Of a stretch of DNA of 64,000 nucleotides, positions 43,668 through 55,675 are shown one piece after another (positions within the stretch are counted from its first letter, which is position 1; every line of letters begins with the position of its first letter). Below the pieces are notes generated by a model. That model was given only the letters and a program-made list of their open reading frames with translations, was not told where the DNA came from and did no database searches. A program made the translations under genes and the position numbers. Source of the DNA: Silene noctiflora (taxonomy: Eukaryota; Streptophyta; Magnoliopsida; Caryophyllales; Caryophyllaceae). Where the stretch lies: positions 576,968 to 640,967 of the forward strand of contig VHZZ01000011.1 of the NCBI GenBank assembly GCA_009801015.1, written 5' to 3'.

Positions 43668-44280
43668 ATGGTTGACATTTTCCCGGCAATTTGTACTACT
43701 ATATCGGATGAAATAACATTTATGAAGTATGTTAAGGGATTAGACCCTAGAATAGATATATCATTTATGTTTATTTGTCGGTATGTCTTATGAATGTAGA
43801 TTGCTCTAATGTCAGATCTGAGTCCATGGACTGATTAAACTAGAGATGAACGATGGCGGTTGTTTCTACTTAGTTAAAATTAAATGACATGTTTTCTCTC
43901 GCATTTTTTTTTACAAGTTAGCTATGTTAATCGACCTTTATTTCGACGTAATATTGTCATTTTCCTATCCTAATAGAAGCCAACTTTGACAAAAAAAAAC
44001 ACATCTCATTCTGTGCAGAATTTTGGGTAGAAATAGTATTCCTTTCCTACTAAGAGTCAGTCTTAGATAAAAATAAATATCTAATTATGAAATTATTGTT
44101 TTTTTTTTCTTAACCGCAAAGAAACCCGCTCGTTACCTTTGTATCCGTATTTAGACGTGATAACCTGCAAACAACTTATATACCAGGCCGACTATTTATA
44201 ACAAGGTGGCAGACCTCGGCTCAACAATGCATAATCTTAGGTCAAACATAGCTCGACTTAGTATGTTACTCCGAACTTAC
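43668..44280. other. CLC 3' region
   Basis: CLC 3' untranslated region and AT-rich intergenic DNA. No other feature seen. Confidence 0.35.
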
Positions 44281-44289
44281 AAAAAATCT

Positions 44290-44766
44290 GACTCTACTCG
44301 AATCGGTTCGAGTCCCGTGTCCGACACCGACACTCGGCGGACACACGCCGAAACGTGTCGGACACCTATATAGTCGTGTCTAACTTACCACATTTAATTG
44401 GGGCCGTGTCCAACGCGTGTCCATGGTATTTGAGCCGTGTCCGACGCGTGTCCATGGTATTTGGAACATCATTTGGGTGAATGATGTTCTTTAGACGAGA
44501 AACGAGCTGTCGAAAGAGATTGATTAGGAAATGGGTTTGGATGAGAAATAAAAATGAGCTATAATCAAGAGTAAGTTTTACCTTCACTTATTTAAATTTA
44601 ATTTCAAATACTTTTACAAAAATAAAATCGAACGTTTATAACTATAAAATATATATTTTATTAAATTTAAATAATGTGTCCCGTGTCCTAAATTTCACGG
44701 GATGCCGTGTTACGTGTCCGTGTCGTGTCCGTATCCGTGTCCGTGTCCGTTTTGGTGATACCTAGC
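44290..44766. mobile_element. hAT-type MITE with GTGTCCGACAC arrays, inverted relative of 7271-7629
   Basis: The right end TCCGTTTTGGTGATACCTAG, reversed, matches the left end of the 7271 element, and the adjacent blocks (GGCATCCCGTGAAATTTAGG, TTAAATTTAATAAAATATAT read on the minus strand) continue to match. The left end is less clear, so the target duplication could not be set. Confidence 0.75.
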
Positions 44767-45138
44767 CTCAAACTAGTTGACTCGTGCCACACGGAAAGCA
44801 CCTTCCATGTAACAAGGAAAAAAATGAAACAATGAAGAACACGAGTACATGACATCACATGTTTCACCCTTGACCAGTTGAAACTACACGATGATTCCCA
44901 ACTTACCACTTTGATCAAATCAATTTCCTCCCAATTTATCCCAAATATCTCAATCAATTCAAATCTACAAACTTCAATTCATCTTCTTCAAAGTCGTTGA
45001 TTTGATGCGCTTTAATTTAATCAATGATTTGATTGATTTCTTGTTGAGTTATTGAATGTATTCTTAATTTTTCGCCAGATAATTGATCATTTTCATTTTT
45101 TTTTTGAACGATTTGATTGCTGTAATTGAGATTGAAGA
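44767..45138. other. ATE1 upstream region and leader
   Basis: Intergenic DNA leading to the ATE start codon; CT- and CAA-rich just before it, as in many plant leaders. No specific promoter element assigned. Confidence 0.35.
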
Positions 45139-48100
45139 ATGAAGCGAAATGAAGCGAGTAGCAGTAGCGGAGGAATTAGCGTCGGCGAAAGCGTCGTCGT
45201 CGATGTAGGACGACGTCGTAGTTCTTGCGGTTACTGTAAATCCGGTGGTCGTTCTAGTGTTTCTCACGGTATTCATGTTTTTGGTTTTTAATTTGATTTA
45301 ATTTTCGATTTTTTAGTTTATTTATTTTTGTTAAGATAATTGTTCATTTCGTTTTTTCTGTGTTAATTGTGTTTTTTCGGTTGTATTATTGGTGAATAGT
45401 TGCAAAACTAGAAGAAAAATTCGACGGTTTTGTATAGTGAAATTAATTAACATGTTTAATTGCTAGAAATTGAGGAGAATTGTGTTAAATTCTGTTTATG
45501 AATCATGTCTAATTGCTCGAAATGGAGGAAAAATGTGTAATTTTGCTGATTTCAGTTTGTAGGATGGAGACTTTAGTATATTGAAATTAACATGCTGTAA
45601 TTGCTAAAAATGGAGATAAAAATATGTGTAATTTTCGGTAGCAAAATGTGTTATGAATTATTTAGTTTTGTATCGCGCTGTAATTTTTGTGATCAGAGGT
45701 GGAGAGTTGTAAAATTGAGAATCGAGAATTGATTAACATGAATTAACATGCAAGGAGATGAAGAAAGTCGATAATTGTATGCGAATTTATGTACTCGACA
45801 ATCTGTTGATGATGGTGAACGTTTGGAAGCGAGCTCTATTGTGGAATTGTATCCGAATCTGTTCTGTTTCTTTGGTTTATGTAAAACATTTTTGTGCTGC
45901 AGTGATTGATTAATTATGTGTTTTAACTTTTCACTTGTATGGATGAGGATTGTTTCTCGAATTTCTCTCTAGGAGTAAAGTTGTCAATTACTGAAAACTA
46001 GTACGGAGTAGTTTGCTCAGGTAGAGAGAAAGTTGAGGAAAAGGTATGAGTTTGAAATCCATTCTGTGGGAAATAAATGTAAAGAGTGAGGAAACTGAGG
46101 GTGGATGTTTTTGTGAAGTTACAGACTTTTCTTGGAGTGCCATGTTACTTGCCAAAATGCTGAGCTTTTGAAACTAGAGCTTGTTTGGATAGTAAAAAAA
46201 GGAGGAAACTTGTCTAATTGCTACGATACCAACATTTACATTTGGCAAGTCAGTGAATAGGTTCAGTTAAACTGATGTGCATACTGTAATTGAAGGGACT
46301 CATCGTATCATTACCTGGTTCACCATTCAGAACGTGAGCAACTTTATTGTTAGTTGTGATTGTGATTCCAACTAACAATTCAGTTAGTTGGGAAATGAGC
46401 TCATCATTGTTAGTCTGTTGATTGTAGTGAATAGGGGTGTTAATGAGACGAGACAGCTCGCGAGCTACTCGAGATCGGCTCGGTAAAAACTCGGCTCGTG
46501 CAAGCTCGGCTCGGGCTAGGCTCGAGAGCTTAAGTCAAGCCGAGCAAAGGCTGGCTTGACTCGAAAAACTCGCGAGTAGCTCGAACTTGCTTGATTACAT
46601 AAAATATTGCTCATATTTTATAAAAATATTTTATCATGAGTATATTTTAATATCACACATATCAAATGTCTCGCTAATTTGCCAAACATTTTTACATATA
46701 ACCTTTGAGCCTTATTATTGAAAATATCGAAAGAAAAAAAATAAAAAAATAAACAATTTTATATAGGCTCGATTTGGGCTCGAGCTCGCGTTAAAGCTTG
46801 CAAGCTTTATAACGAGCACATTTTTTTCAAGTTTGGGTAAGCTCGAGCTCGAGTTTTGGTTCTTAAACACAAGCCGAGCAAGGCCAAGCTCGGGCTCGGC
46901 TTGGCTCGTTAACACCCCTAGTAAACCTTCGGATACGAGCTTTTTAGTGGATAATTCTATCCGAATCCGTTTAGTTTCTTTGGTGTATGTGACATGTTTT
47001 TGTGTTGCAGTGATTGATTATCAAAGTGTTTAGCATCTCAAGTTTTTTTTTATTAGAAAAGTTGTGAATTGTAAAAACTAATATAGATTTCTGGAGTAAT
47101 TTTTTTGAATCAGAAGAAAATGAAGGGGAAGGTACAGGTTTGAGATGGTTGATTTGAAAAATAAATGGAAAGAGCGGGAAAGGGAGGGAGGCTGTTTGTG
47201 CGGAGTTGCAATCAGACATTTCTCGAAGTGTCATGCCACTTCCTAAAATGATGAGCTTTTGAAACTAGAGCTTGTTTGGATGATAAATTAGAGCGTTCGA
47301 AAAGGAGGAACATTGTTTAATTGATATGGTCCAAACATTTACATTTAGCAGTTCAGTGAATAGGTTCAGTTGAACCAATGTGCATACTGTAATTAAACGG
47401 ACTCATTGTATCATTCCCTGGTTTTCCATTAGTTGTGAACTTGCATATGGCTTCCGGCTTTAGTGGGATAGGTGTAATCTTGATGATGAAAGTATTCATA
47501 CAGGGGGCGTTGACGTAGTAGTTTCACTGTCTTTGAGTGAACTAGTGTAATTGCATGATTTCATCATCATCAAAATGTTTTCAAAGTAAACCAGTTGAAG
47601 CTAGATGAACGTCTGTTTTGTTATTATTTTTATTTCCATACTCTACACGTCTGTAGAAAATAATGTGTAATGGTGGAAAGGTGCCTTGTAGTGGATAAAT
47701 CTGTCCCGACTAGCATTTTTCCCTCTTTAGTTGCTCGCTTAGATCCAGCTTTTCTGTACCTCTACTCAACCTAACTCTGTGATTTACTCTTCAGGTCTAT
47801 GGGCGCGTAGCCTTACCATTGCTGATTATCAAGGTTTGTTTCTGATGTCTTATCTTGTTGCTATGGTAGTATTGGAATCCTTTATCTGGAGAATTGCGCC
47901 TTCATGAGAATATATAATCTCGCATTTTGTAGCGTATTTAGCTTTTTAACCTAGTTTAGTTTGTGCGTACTCAAATTAGATTTGGTGACAGGGAATGCTA
48001 TGATTCTTATGCATCCAATATTTTATCCCATTTGGATGGTCTGCAAGCCATGGAAGGCTTGAAGCCTCGAGCGAAATCACATGTTGAATTCATGTATGTT

Positions 48101-51100
48101 TATTGTGGACGTAGAGTTTACAGATAGCAACATTTTTCTGTCCTTGATACTAGCTTCATTTGTAACTGAATTTCTCCTACAAATTGACAAGTCATGGTCA
48201 TTTTTTTCTTTTTATGTTACTTCATATTTGTTTTTTGTTTTTTTTTTCTTTTGTTTTTTCTTTTTCCATATAAGCTGAACCAACTCTCAAAGTTTTAAGA
48301 TCGAAAGCAATAATAACTGTAGCTTTTTATATTCATTTTCTCTCTTTTATACAACAATATCACTCATTTGCTAGTTAACCATGCTATTGAATTTTCTTTG
48401 GTCCGTGTGAACATAGATTGTTGGCTTCCTGGTGTGTTTTTGCTCAGTGTCTTTTAGGCTGCCATAACTGATCGGATGGCTTCAGTTGTGTTATATACAG
48501 ATATCTAGTCGTCTTTATTATTTTGCTTTAACAAGTGACTCTTTATACCATACACCTGTCTTTCCAGCCTAAAAGAAGAAAACCTCTGTTGAGAGAAGAC
48601 TTAAGTTCCATATTTCCTTCTACATTAAAACTTAAAACCGCTGTAATATTGAAGGCAGATTTCATGTAGAATTACATATGGGAAATACATGATAAATAAT
48701 TTCCCTTATTCTCTCGTCCTTATTATTCTTGGTATATTGGTGATAACGTCAGATTGTTCAATAATTTGATGTCCGTTTTGCAGAACTATTAGACCGAGGA
48801 TGGAGAAGATCTGGCTGTTATTTATACAAACCTGAAATGGAATCGACGTGCTGCCCTTCGTATACAATAAGACTGAAGGCTGACAAATTTGCTCCTTCCA
48901 AAGAACAAAACAGGGTATTCCGGAGAATGAAAAGGTAGAATTTAATGAGCAAAAGATGTCACCATACTTATTTTGGTTTCGTTCATTGTTCAGAAAATGA
49001 TTAGAGAAAAGTTTTTGCGATATAGTCTCTTAGCCACTGTATTTTTAATATTTTTAATTAAAAGTTTGGAAGGTGCTCATACGTTAGGCAATTATGGTCT
49101 TATCTTGATATTAGAAGAAAATTCTTGAATAGTAAGATTCTTAGAGACCACTCGGCTCGAATTCTGGAAACAAAATTTCTGTGATTGTCATTGCTTTGTT
49201 CACTAGCTTTTTCCTTATCTCAATATATAATTTAATGAACAGGCACCCTGATCTTCTTCTCCTACATTGCAATTTGTTAATCGAGGAGCTACTATCTCTG
49301 ACCGATAATTATTTGTTTGTAGGTATCTAGATGGAATATGGGATGGGAAGAAACAAGAACTTCCTGAAAAATCCAATGATTTGCAAGGAATTGCTCATGG
49401 TGCTGAATTGCCAAGCTCATCAAAAATTGAGTCTTTGGTAACCAGTGAACCAAAGAGCAAAGAAGATGAAATATTGGATTACTTATCAAAACAAATTGAT
49501 CTTGCCATTCAGTCACTTGTAGAAAGTGGTGATCTGCCAAGTGACGTGCAATATCCAAAAAGTTCAGTTAAAAAGGTGTCTCCGACCAAAAAGAGGCGGA
49601 TAGTTGAGGGACCAGAAGATCTTCTCTACACAAACAACATTTCATTTCAGCTTGCAGCTATTGCTAAAAAAGCGAAGCGTGATGGATCTTCATCTGATCT
49701 ATCTCCCAAAAATATTGCAGTAAAGTTAGTCAGTGCTGTGCAGCAGTCAATGAATTCACCTGATTTTTCAGTAAAAGCCTGCAATGGACACATAAATTTC
49801 TACTCTTTATTGAAGGAGACCCCTTCTGATGAACAGAATCACCAAGTTTCTCTCTCGAGTGATATTTCCTCTCAACGTGAGGAAAAAGGAGGTGGCGTGG
49901 TCCCGGAGAATCTTCAAAGCAAGAAAAGGAAACTAGAAATTCATTTGAATAGGTCCAGCTTTGATCCTGAAGAGTTTGCACTCTACAGAAAATATCAGAC
50001 GAAAGTTCACAATGACGAACCTGATGATGTCACAGAAAGCTCATACACGAGGTTTCTTATTGATACACCCTTGATATACATTCCACCAACGAGTGATAAT
50101 ACAGTTCCTCGCTGCGGCTTTGGCTCCTTCCACCAACAATACCGACTTGACGGCCGGTTGATTGCAGTTGGGGTGATAGATATCCTTCCCAAGTGTTTGT
50201 CAAGCAAATACTTATTCTGGGACCCTGAGTTTGCTTTCCTTTCCCTTGGTAAATACTCAGCCCTGCAAGAGATCAGTTGGGTAAAGGAGAACCAAGGTCA
50301 TTGTCCCAGTCTTGAGTACTATTATCTTGGTTATTACATTCACTCCTGCCCCAAAATGAGATATAAAGCAGCTTATAATCCATCAGAACTTCTGTGTCCT
50401 CTTCGTTACCAGTAAGTTTGCTTCAAGGCTCTGACCGTTTAGATCTGTGTTTGGGTTGTCAGACCTGGCAAACTGACCCAATTTAAACTCACTCCGGACC
50501 ACAAGTACAATGTGGACACCTGAGCATGAAAATACTAATTTAGAATAAAAGCCTTAATAATCACACCCGAAAGACCCAACCTGAATTAACTTGGACGCAA
50601 AATGACGTGATGACCTGAACCTGTTCTGAAACCTGATTGCCAGGTCTAGCTGGCTAGAATGTTATATGTTCTATCTTTCCCACTTCCTAGATTAATCTTG
50701 ATGTCATTCTGACATGCTCGTAGGTGGGTCCGATATGATTTTGCAAAACCGTTGCTGGACAGAGCACGATATGCTGTCCTATCTGATTATGCGAATGCAC
50801 AAGATGGGGCGTTGTCGTTAACACAGGAACCTGGGAAACGCTTAAAGCAGAAGCAGAATGACCTCAGCGATGGAAACACCAATAACGCCGACATGTCTGA
50901 CAATGGAAATGCCAATGACACCAACATGTCTGGTGATAGAGACTCCAATGATACTGATATGACCGGTGATGGAGACTCCAATGATACCGACATGTCTGAC
51001 GATGAATCATTTCCTGAAACTAGTGATCAAGCTACAGTTTCAGGTGAGGATGCCGATATTGGGGATGTTCTCCTTGGTTTAAGAGAAACTCGTATCAAAT

Positions 51101-51632
51101 TCATGGTATGTATATCATATATCCGAAAACAATTTTTTATATGAGACTGTTTCTTAATAATATTATTATGGGATAGATCGACAGTTCCATACGAGTAATA
51201 TGGGTTATATTACTTAAACTTGGTTAGAAGTAACCGACACGAGTGTGTGTCCAAGTGTTAGATTTTATATTTTATTAAAAGCTCTCATGTTTTTGGTTTA
51301 AATTGATGTGTCCCAAGTGTTAACGCATGTCGGAGTGTTGAGTGTCGGACATAGGTATAGAAGGTATTGGTAGCATGAAGAGTCGGAGTAACATAAAATA
51401 TGAGATAGCATAATTGGTTATCTTTGTTGTTACAATTTAGTGGGTATATTTAGAGACTCTCATTGAGTTTATTATGAATGCTATGTTGACTGTCCCTTTG
51501 TGTTTTATATTGAAGAAACTGAAACGACGTCTTGGGCCAACTGATCAAGCCAGTCTTGAAAATCAATTGTCGAGATACATGAAGGTTGTTGGCAAGCAGC
51601 TTTCCGAAAGAATGGTTTATTCTCTCGCCTGA
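45139..51632 (+). CDS. ATE1: Arginyl-tRNA--protein transferase (ATE)
   Basis: Six exons: 45139-45268, 47795-47833, 48784-48934, 49323-50411, 50724-51105, 51516-51632; 1908 bp, 635 residues, close to Arabidopsis ATE1 (632). The enzyme moves Arg from Arg-tRNA to N-terminal Asp, Glu or oxidised Cys, feeding the N-degron pathway. The N-domain carries CGYC (30-33) and CC (79-80), the four Cys known in ATE1 to bind an Fe-S cluster. The C-domain has SSFDPEEFALYRKYQ, CGFGSFHQQYRLDGRLIAVG, LPKCLSSKYLFWDPEFAFLS and YYLGYYIHSCPKMRYKAAY, the GNAT-like catalytic core. Between lies a lysine-rich variable segment; after the core an acidic stretch contains four 11-residue repeats. Ends KVVGKQLSERMVYSLA. Intron 1 (2.5 kb) holds a duplication and a hAT MITE. 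Confidence 0.95.
45840..47435. repeat. Duplicated ~500-bp segment in ATE intron 1
   Basis: Segments about 45840-46345 and 46940-47435 are homologous: TGCAGTGATTGATTA (45897 and 47007), GAGCTTTTGAAACTAGAGCT (46160 and 47251), GTGAATAGGTTCAGTT (46254 and 47356), ATGTGCATACTGTAATT (46276 and 47378). Divergence is considerable. A hAT MITE lies between them. Confidence 0.75.
46432..46920. mobile_element. hAT-type MITE with GAGCTCG arrays in ATE intron 1
   Basis: Ends TAGGGGTGTTAATGAG and CTCGTTAACACCCCTA are near-perfect inverted repeats of the hAT TARNG type. Subterminal sequence is built of GCTCGAGCTCG words. Flanks GTAGTGAA and GTAAACCT do not match well, so no target duplication is claimed. 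Confidence 0.75.
50459..50647. mobile_element. Short hAT-type element with ACCCGA-like words in ATE intron 4
   Basis: CAGACCTGGCAAACTGACCC and CCTGATTGCCAGGTCTAG ends are inverted repeats matching the 12431 and 56160 family. Flanking duplication is not clear. Confidence 0.65.
50881..51009 (+). repeat. 33-bp coding minisatellite in ATE exon 5
   Basis: Four units of 33, 33, 33 and 30 bp (starting 50881, 50914, 50947, 50980) encode NNADMSDNGNA, NDTNMSGDRDS, NDTDMTGDGDS and NDTDMSDDES. In frame and acidic. Confidence 0.9.
51210..51395. mobile_element. Diverged hAT-type MITE with GTGTCCAAGTG words in ATE intron 5
   Basis: CCGACACGAGTGTGTGTCC and TGTCGGAGTGTTGAGTGTCG words and a GAGTCGGAGTAACATA right end recall the GTGTCCGACAC family (7271, 44290, 58298). 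Boundaries approximate. Confidence 0.5.
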
Positions 51633-52165
51633 TCACAATTAATTTCTAATGTTTAGCTTAATCTCATTGTCGAGTCTGCAACCGGGTGCTTCTCGTCCCC
51701 TTTCGATTCATGCAGCTGCTGCAATTGCAACTGTAACCGCTGCTGATACTATTGCTGCTGCTACTCGCTCTAGAATGAATGTATGTAATTTGGACCTGAT
51801 CTACCATGGATTTGTTTATAGCAGCTTTCCATACATTTTATGGTGAAAGACCAAGTTTGCAAGATATTTTGTTGTAATCAAATGCTAATTTTTTAAGATT
51901 TAAGATAACTTGTGGAAAATTGGTTTGAAATAGTTCTGTGTTACGTACTCGGAAATATTTTAATCTTTTCTAATTTATATGAAGCTTTAATTTTCTAGGT
52001 AAATTTTTAAGTCCAAAAATAAAAGGTGTAGCTTTTTTCATTTTTAGATGCGTCGGTCTCAAAAATAAGTGCGGATATTAATCTATTTAAAATCCGCCGT
52101 ACGAAAGAAATTTTTCGTGGCGCTCCTATAAAAAGGTAACGGATGTGGTTCCACCGTAATTAAAA

Positions 52166-52199
<34 letters not shown>

Positions 52200-53013
52200 T
52201 AAATAAAAAGAACTTTGTTACCTAAAATTAACTGTCAAAATAATGAATTCTAATGAGTTAGTTACACCAATCTGTTAAACTCATAACAGCAATACTTCTG
52301 ATAAATAACTGTCATTTAACGGTCAAAGATAACATTAAGAAAATTAGCCCTTAAACGACAAGTTCAACCTTTATGTTTACCAATTAAATATAAATTAATC
52401 TATGGATTATTAAACTAAACATTTATATAATCCTATATTTTATAAAACAAGCGGCCATTAAAGAACACCTTCAGAAACATTCATTTTTATTTCTCTCTTC
52501 TCTCTTCCCATGCCTTCCAAATATGTTGCAATTATATTTTATTGACTGTTGTTGCGATTTCTGCAACTTATTTTATTTGTTCGTAAGTCAATAAAATAAT
52601 TAGTTATATAATAAAAATCATAATTATATTGTTCCGTCTTCTGTGTTGATGATCTGGTTGTGGGTTCTGTTTCATGCATCTTTTGGAAGATTCAAAAGCT
52701 TATTATATCGCGAAAAGTTTGATTTTTTCATACACGATTCAACATACCATGCATATTGATCAAGGACAGGTACATTTGGTTTTCCTGTCATCTTTCGCGA
52801 TAACTCAAGGATTCTAAGCATTAGATTTTTTTGATTTTTTTTTTGATTTAATTGAATACAATTTGAATGTTATATGTTTTTGTAATTCGTGATTTTGATA
52901 TAATATTTTGTGAATTGTGATAGGAGAGACCTCTGAAAAGACCGAAATCTTGATCAGGAAGGTGGGTACCTTTTCCAAGGAAGGAAAAAAGGATCTTTTT
53001 TTCGGCGTGAAAA
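51633..53013. other. Intergenic region and MLKL leader
   Basis: ATE 3' end, then AT-rich DNA with an A run followed by (TA)n at about 52159-52201. A possible leader intron for the MLKL-type gene runs from GACAG|GTACATTTGG (donor about 52769) to GTGATAG|GAGAGACC (acceptor about 52922). Leader intron is inference. Confidence 0.4.
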
Positions 53014-55675
53014 ATGGAGCAATTCAGGCAGGTTGGAGAGGTTCTAGGAAGCATGAAGGCATTGACGGTGTTGCAAGACGATAATCAGATAAACAGGAAG
53101 CAATGTTTGTTGCTGTTTGACATGTTTAATTTGGCGTTTGAGACATTGACAGAGGAGATCAAGCAAAACCTGAAATTAGAAGAAAAGAACATGAAATGGA
53201 AGCCATTGGAGCAGCCATTAAAGGAGCTTCAAAGGGTATTCAAAGAAGGCGAATTGTATGTCCGACAATGTATGGATAATAAGGATTGGTGGGTTAAAGC
53301 CATTAATTTTAATGATAACCAAGAATGTGTTGAACTTCATATTCATAATTTATTGTGTTACTTCCCTATTGTAATCGAAGCCATAGAAACAGCCGGTGAG
53401 ATCTCGGGGCTTGACATAGAAGAGATGAAGAAGAAGAGAATCATGCTGTCGAATAAGTACGACAAGACATGGAATGATCCAAAGCTTTTCAAGTGGAAAT
53501 ATGGGAAACAATACCTTATTTCTGAAGAAATTTGTCATAGATTGAATAAAGCTTGTAAAGAGGATCAATGGGTGTTGCTAGAAATGATCAAGGAGAAGAA
53601 AACTTCGCCTGTTTGCACTTTAACTAAGCAAGAACAACGATTAGGCGATTTACTGCTGAAGAAACTGAACGGAGTAGATTCGCTCTATCCAACAGTAATG
53701 TTAACTGGTTCTAAGGATTATCAGGTGAGACGGCGTTTAGGTGGGGGAATGCAATATAAGGAGATACAATGGCTTGGTGAAAGTTATGGTTTAAGGCACT
53801 TTTTTGGGGAACCGGGTTTAATGAATAGTCTGAACTCGGATATTTACACCCTTCTCTCGCTTTCCCACCCTAATGTAGCTCAGTACTTCTGTGGCTTCCA
53901 TGACGAGGAAAAAACTGAGTATTTTCTCGTAATGGAGCTTATAACCAAAGATATAAGCAGCTATATAAAGGAGGTATGCGGTCCTAAGAGGCAGATACCG
54001 TTCTCCCTCCCAGCGGCCATTGATATCATGCTGCAGGTTGCAAGAGGGATGGAGTATTTACATTCTAAAAAGATCTATCATGGAGACTTGAGCCCGTCAA
54101 ATGTTCTAATTAAGCCAAAAGTTTCAGAAGGATATTTTACAGCAAAAATTTCGGGTTTTGGATTGAAAGGTGTTAAAACTATCCCTTCTAGGAATTCCAC
54201 ACCCGACTCGAAAGAATCATTCTCTTTTATATGGTGTGCTCCAGAAGTCCTTTCTGAGCAAGAAAGGCCAGGAAGTAGTTGTAAAAACAAGTTTTCTGAG
54301 AAAGCTGATGTTTATAGCTTTGGGATGCTTTGTTTCGAGCTTTTGACAGGGAAAGTTCCTTTCGAAGATGGACATCTTCAAGGAGATAAGATGAGTAGAA
54401 ATATAAGGGCAGGGGAGAGACCTCTTTTCCCATTTGCTCTCCCTAAATACCTTGCATCTCTGACAAAAAAGTGCTGGCATACAGACCCGGTTCAAAGACC
54501 GAGTTTTGTGTCCATTTGTCGGATTTTACGCTATGTAAAGAGGTTGATTGTGTTGAATCCTCATCTAGCTCACCCGGAAATTCCGTCAATAGTACAAGTT
54601 GATTCTTCTGAATTAGAATCCGGGTTCTTGAACCAATTTCAGGGTGAATCGACAGTCGACATGACTTGTGTTTCGCAAATCCCGTTTCAGTTGTTTTCTT
54701 ACAGATTAGCAGAGAAAGAGAAGCTTAATTCCAGTATTAGAGAAAATAACTGGGATTCACATAGTGAGGTGGCTCTTCCTACAAATATGGATGATAATGT
54801 CAATTCACAGGATATCAGGCTTTCTGCAATTCGAGATACAAGGTCAGTATGCTCAGAAATTCCTGAGAACCGGCAGCTGAGCTTTCGGAAATTTAAAGGC
54901 GATACTTTATCAGTTTGCTCGGAAATCCCTGAGAAAAAACATCAGTTCTTACAGAAATCTAAGAGCATTTCTGGAGTTTACTCTTCTTTAGTAATTCAAA
55001 GATCAGTATACTCCCAAACTTCTGAAAAGAAAGTTTCACCTCTGCAAAAATGCAATACAATTCCCAGTTCTCACAGAAGTGATGCTAGGTCAGTATGTAG
55101 TGAGATTCCGGAGAAGAAGGCACCAGACAAGAAATTTCCTTATTTAAAGAAGTATAACAGCGTCAGAGCGACCAAAGATCAAGGTCAGTCGTCCACGTCT
55201 TGATATGTGATATACATGCATAAAATTTACTCAGTTTTTAATCCATAGGACTTGATCTGCCTCAACCTAATGCAGACCAAAACCGACCCAAGATGAGCTG
55301 TGAGCCCGTTACAGCGACCAAAGATCAAGGTCAGTCCATGTCTTGATATGATATGATATACATGCATAATTTACTCAGTTTTAACCCACACGACTCTATC
55401 TGCCTCAACCCAATCCAGACCAAAACAACCCAAGATGAGCCGTGAGCCCGTGAGCCTATCCCCTACTAACTACGCGGCTCAAACTCTGTTTCAGGGCGAT
55501 ATTGAGTATTGATATGATTGAAACTGAACCGATTTATGCAGGAAAAACATCAGGGCAAAGAAAAGGAATGTCAGGATTAAATCCACAGTGTCAAAGTACA
55601 AGGACAATGGCAGAAAAGCAGCCATCTACTTCAAACAGGACATGTGGATGTAAACACAAACAAGCACAATCCTAG
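53014..55675 (+). CDS. MLKL: Plant MLKL-type protein: HeLo/DUF1221 domain plus pseudokinase
   Basis: Main exon 53014-55183, second exon 55542-55675, 767 residues; without splicing the frame stops at 55203 (729 residues). Residues 1 to about 215 form the DUF1221/HeLo helical region (EVLGSMKALTVLQDD, CMDNKDWW, LHIHNLLCYFPIVIEAIETA). About 236-515 is kinase-like: LSHPNVAQYFCGF, EYFLVMELI, ARGMEYLHSKKIYHGDLSPS, WCAPEVL, EKADVYSFGMLCFELLTGKV and QRPSF. The catalytic loop reads HGDLSPSN (356-363), the DFG motif is GFG (381-383) and no VAIK-type lysine is evident after the glycine loop at 242-246, so it is most likely a pseudokinase. Arabidopsis relatives are the MLKL-like immune proteins limiting biotrophs. 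The C-terminal tail has repeated SVCSEIPE units. Donor GTCAGT is unusual but splicing is in phase. Confidence 0.88.
54838..55125 (+). repeat. Diverged SVCSEIPEKK repeats in the MLKL-type C-terminal tail
   Basis: RSVCSEIPENRQLSFRKFK, LSVCSEIPEKKHQFLQKSK, RSVYSQTSEKKVSPLQKCN and RSVCSEIPEKKAPDKKFPYL are units of about 22-35 residues. Basic, low-complexity tail after the pseudokinase. Confidence 0.8.
55165..55462 (+). repeat. Tandem duplication of the MLKL exon end and splice donor
   Basis: Block 1 (about 55165-55308) and block 2 (about 55309-55462) share GCGACCAAAGATCAAGGTCA, GATATACATGCATAA, CTGCCTCAACC and AAGATGAGC words in the same order. Each block carries a copy of the CAAG|GTCAGTC donor. 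Confidence 0.85.

Noticed and set aside
49292-50207. Minus-strand frames opposite ATE exon 4
   Set aside because: Shadows of the long ATE coding exon.
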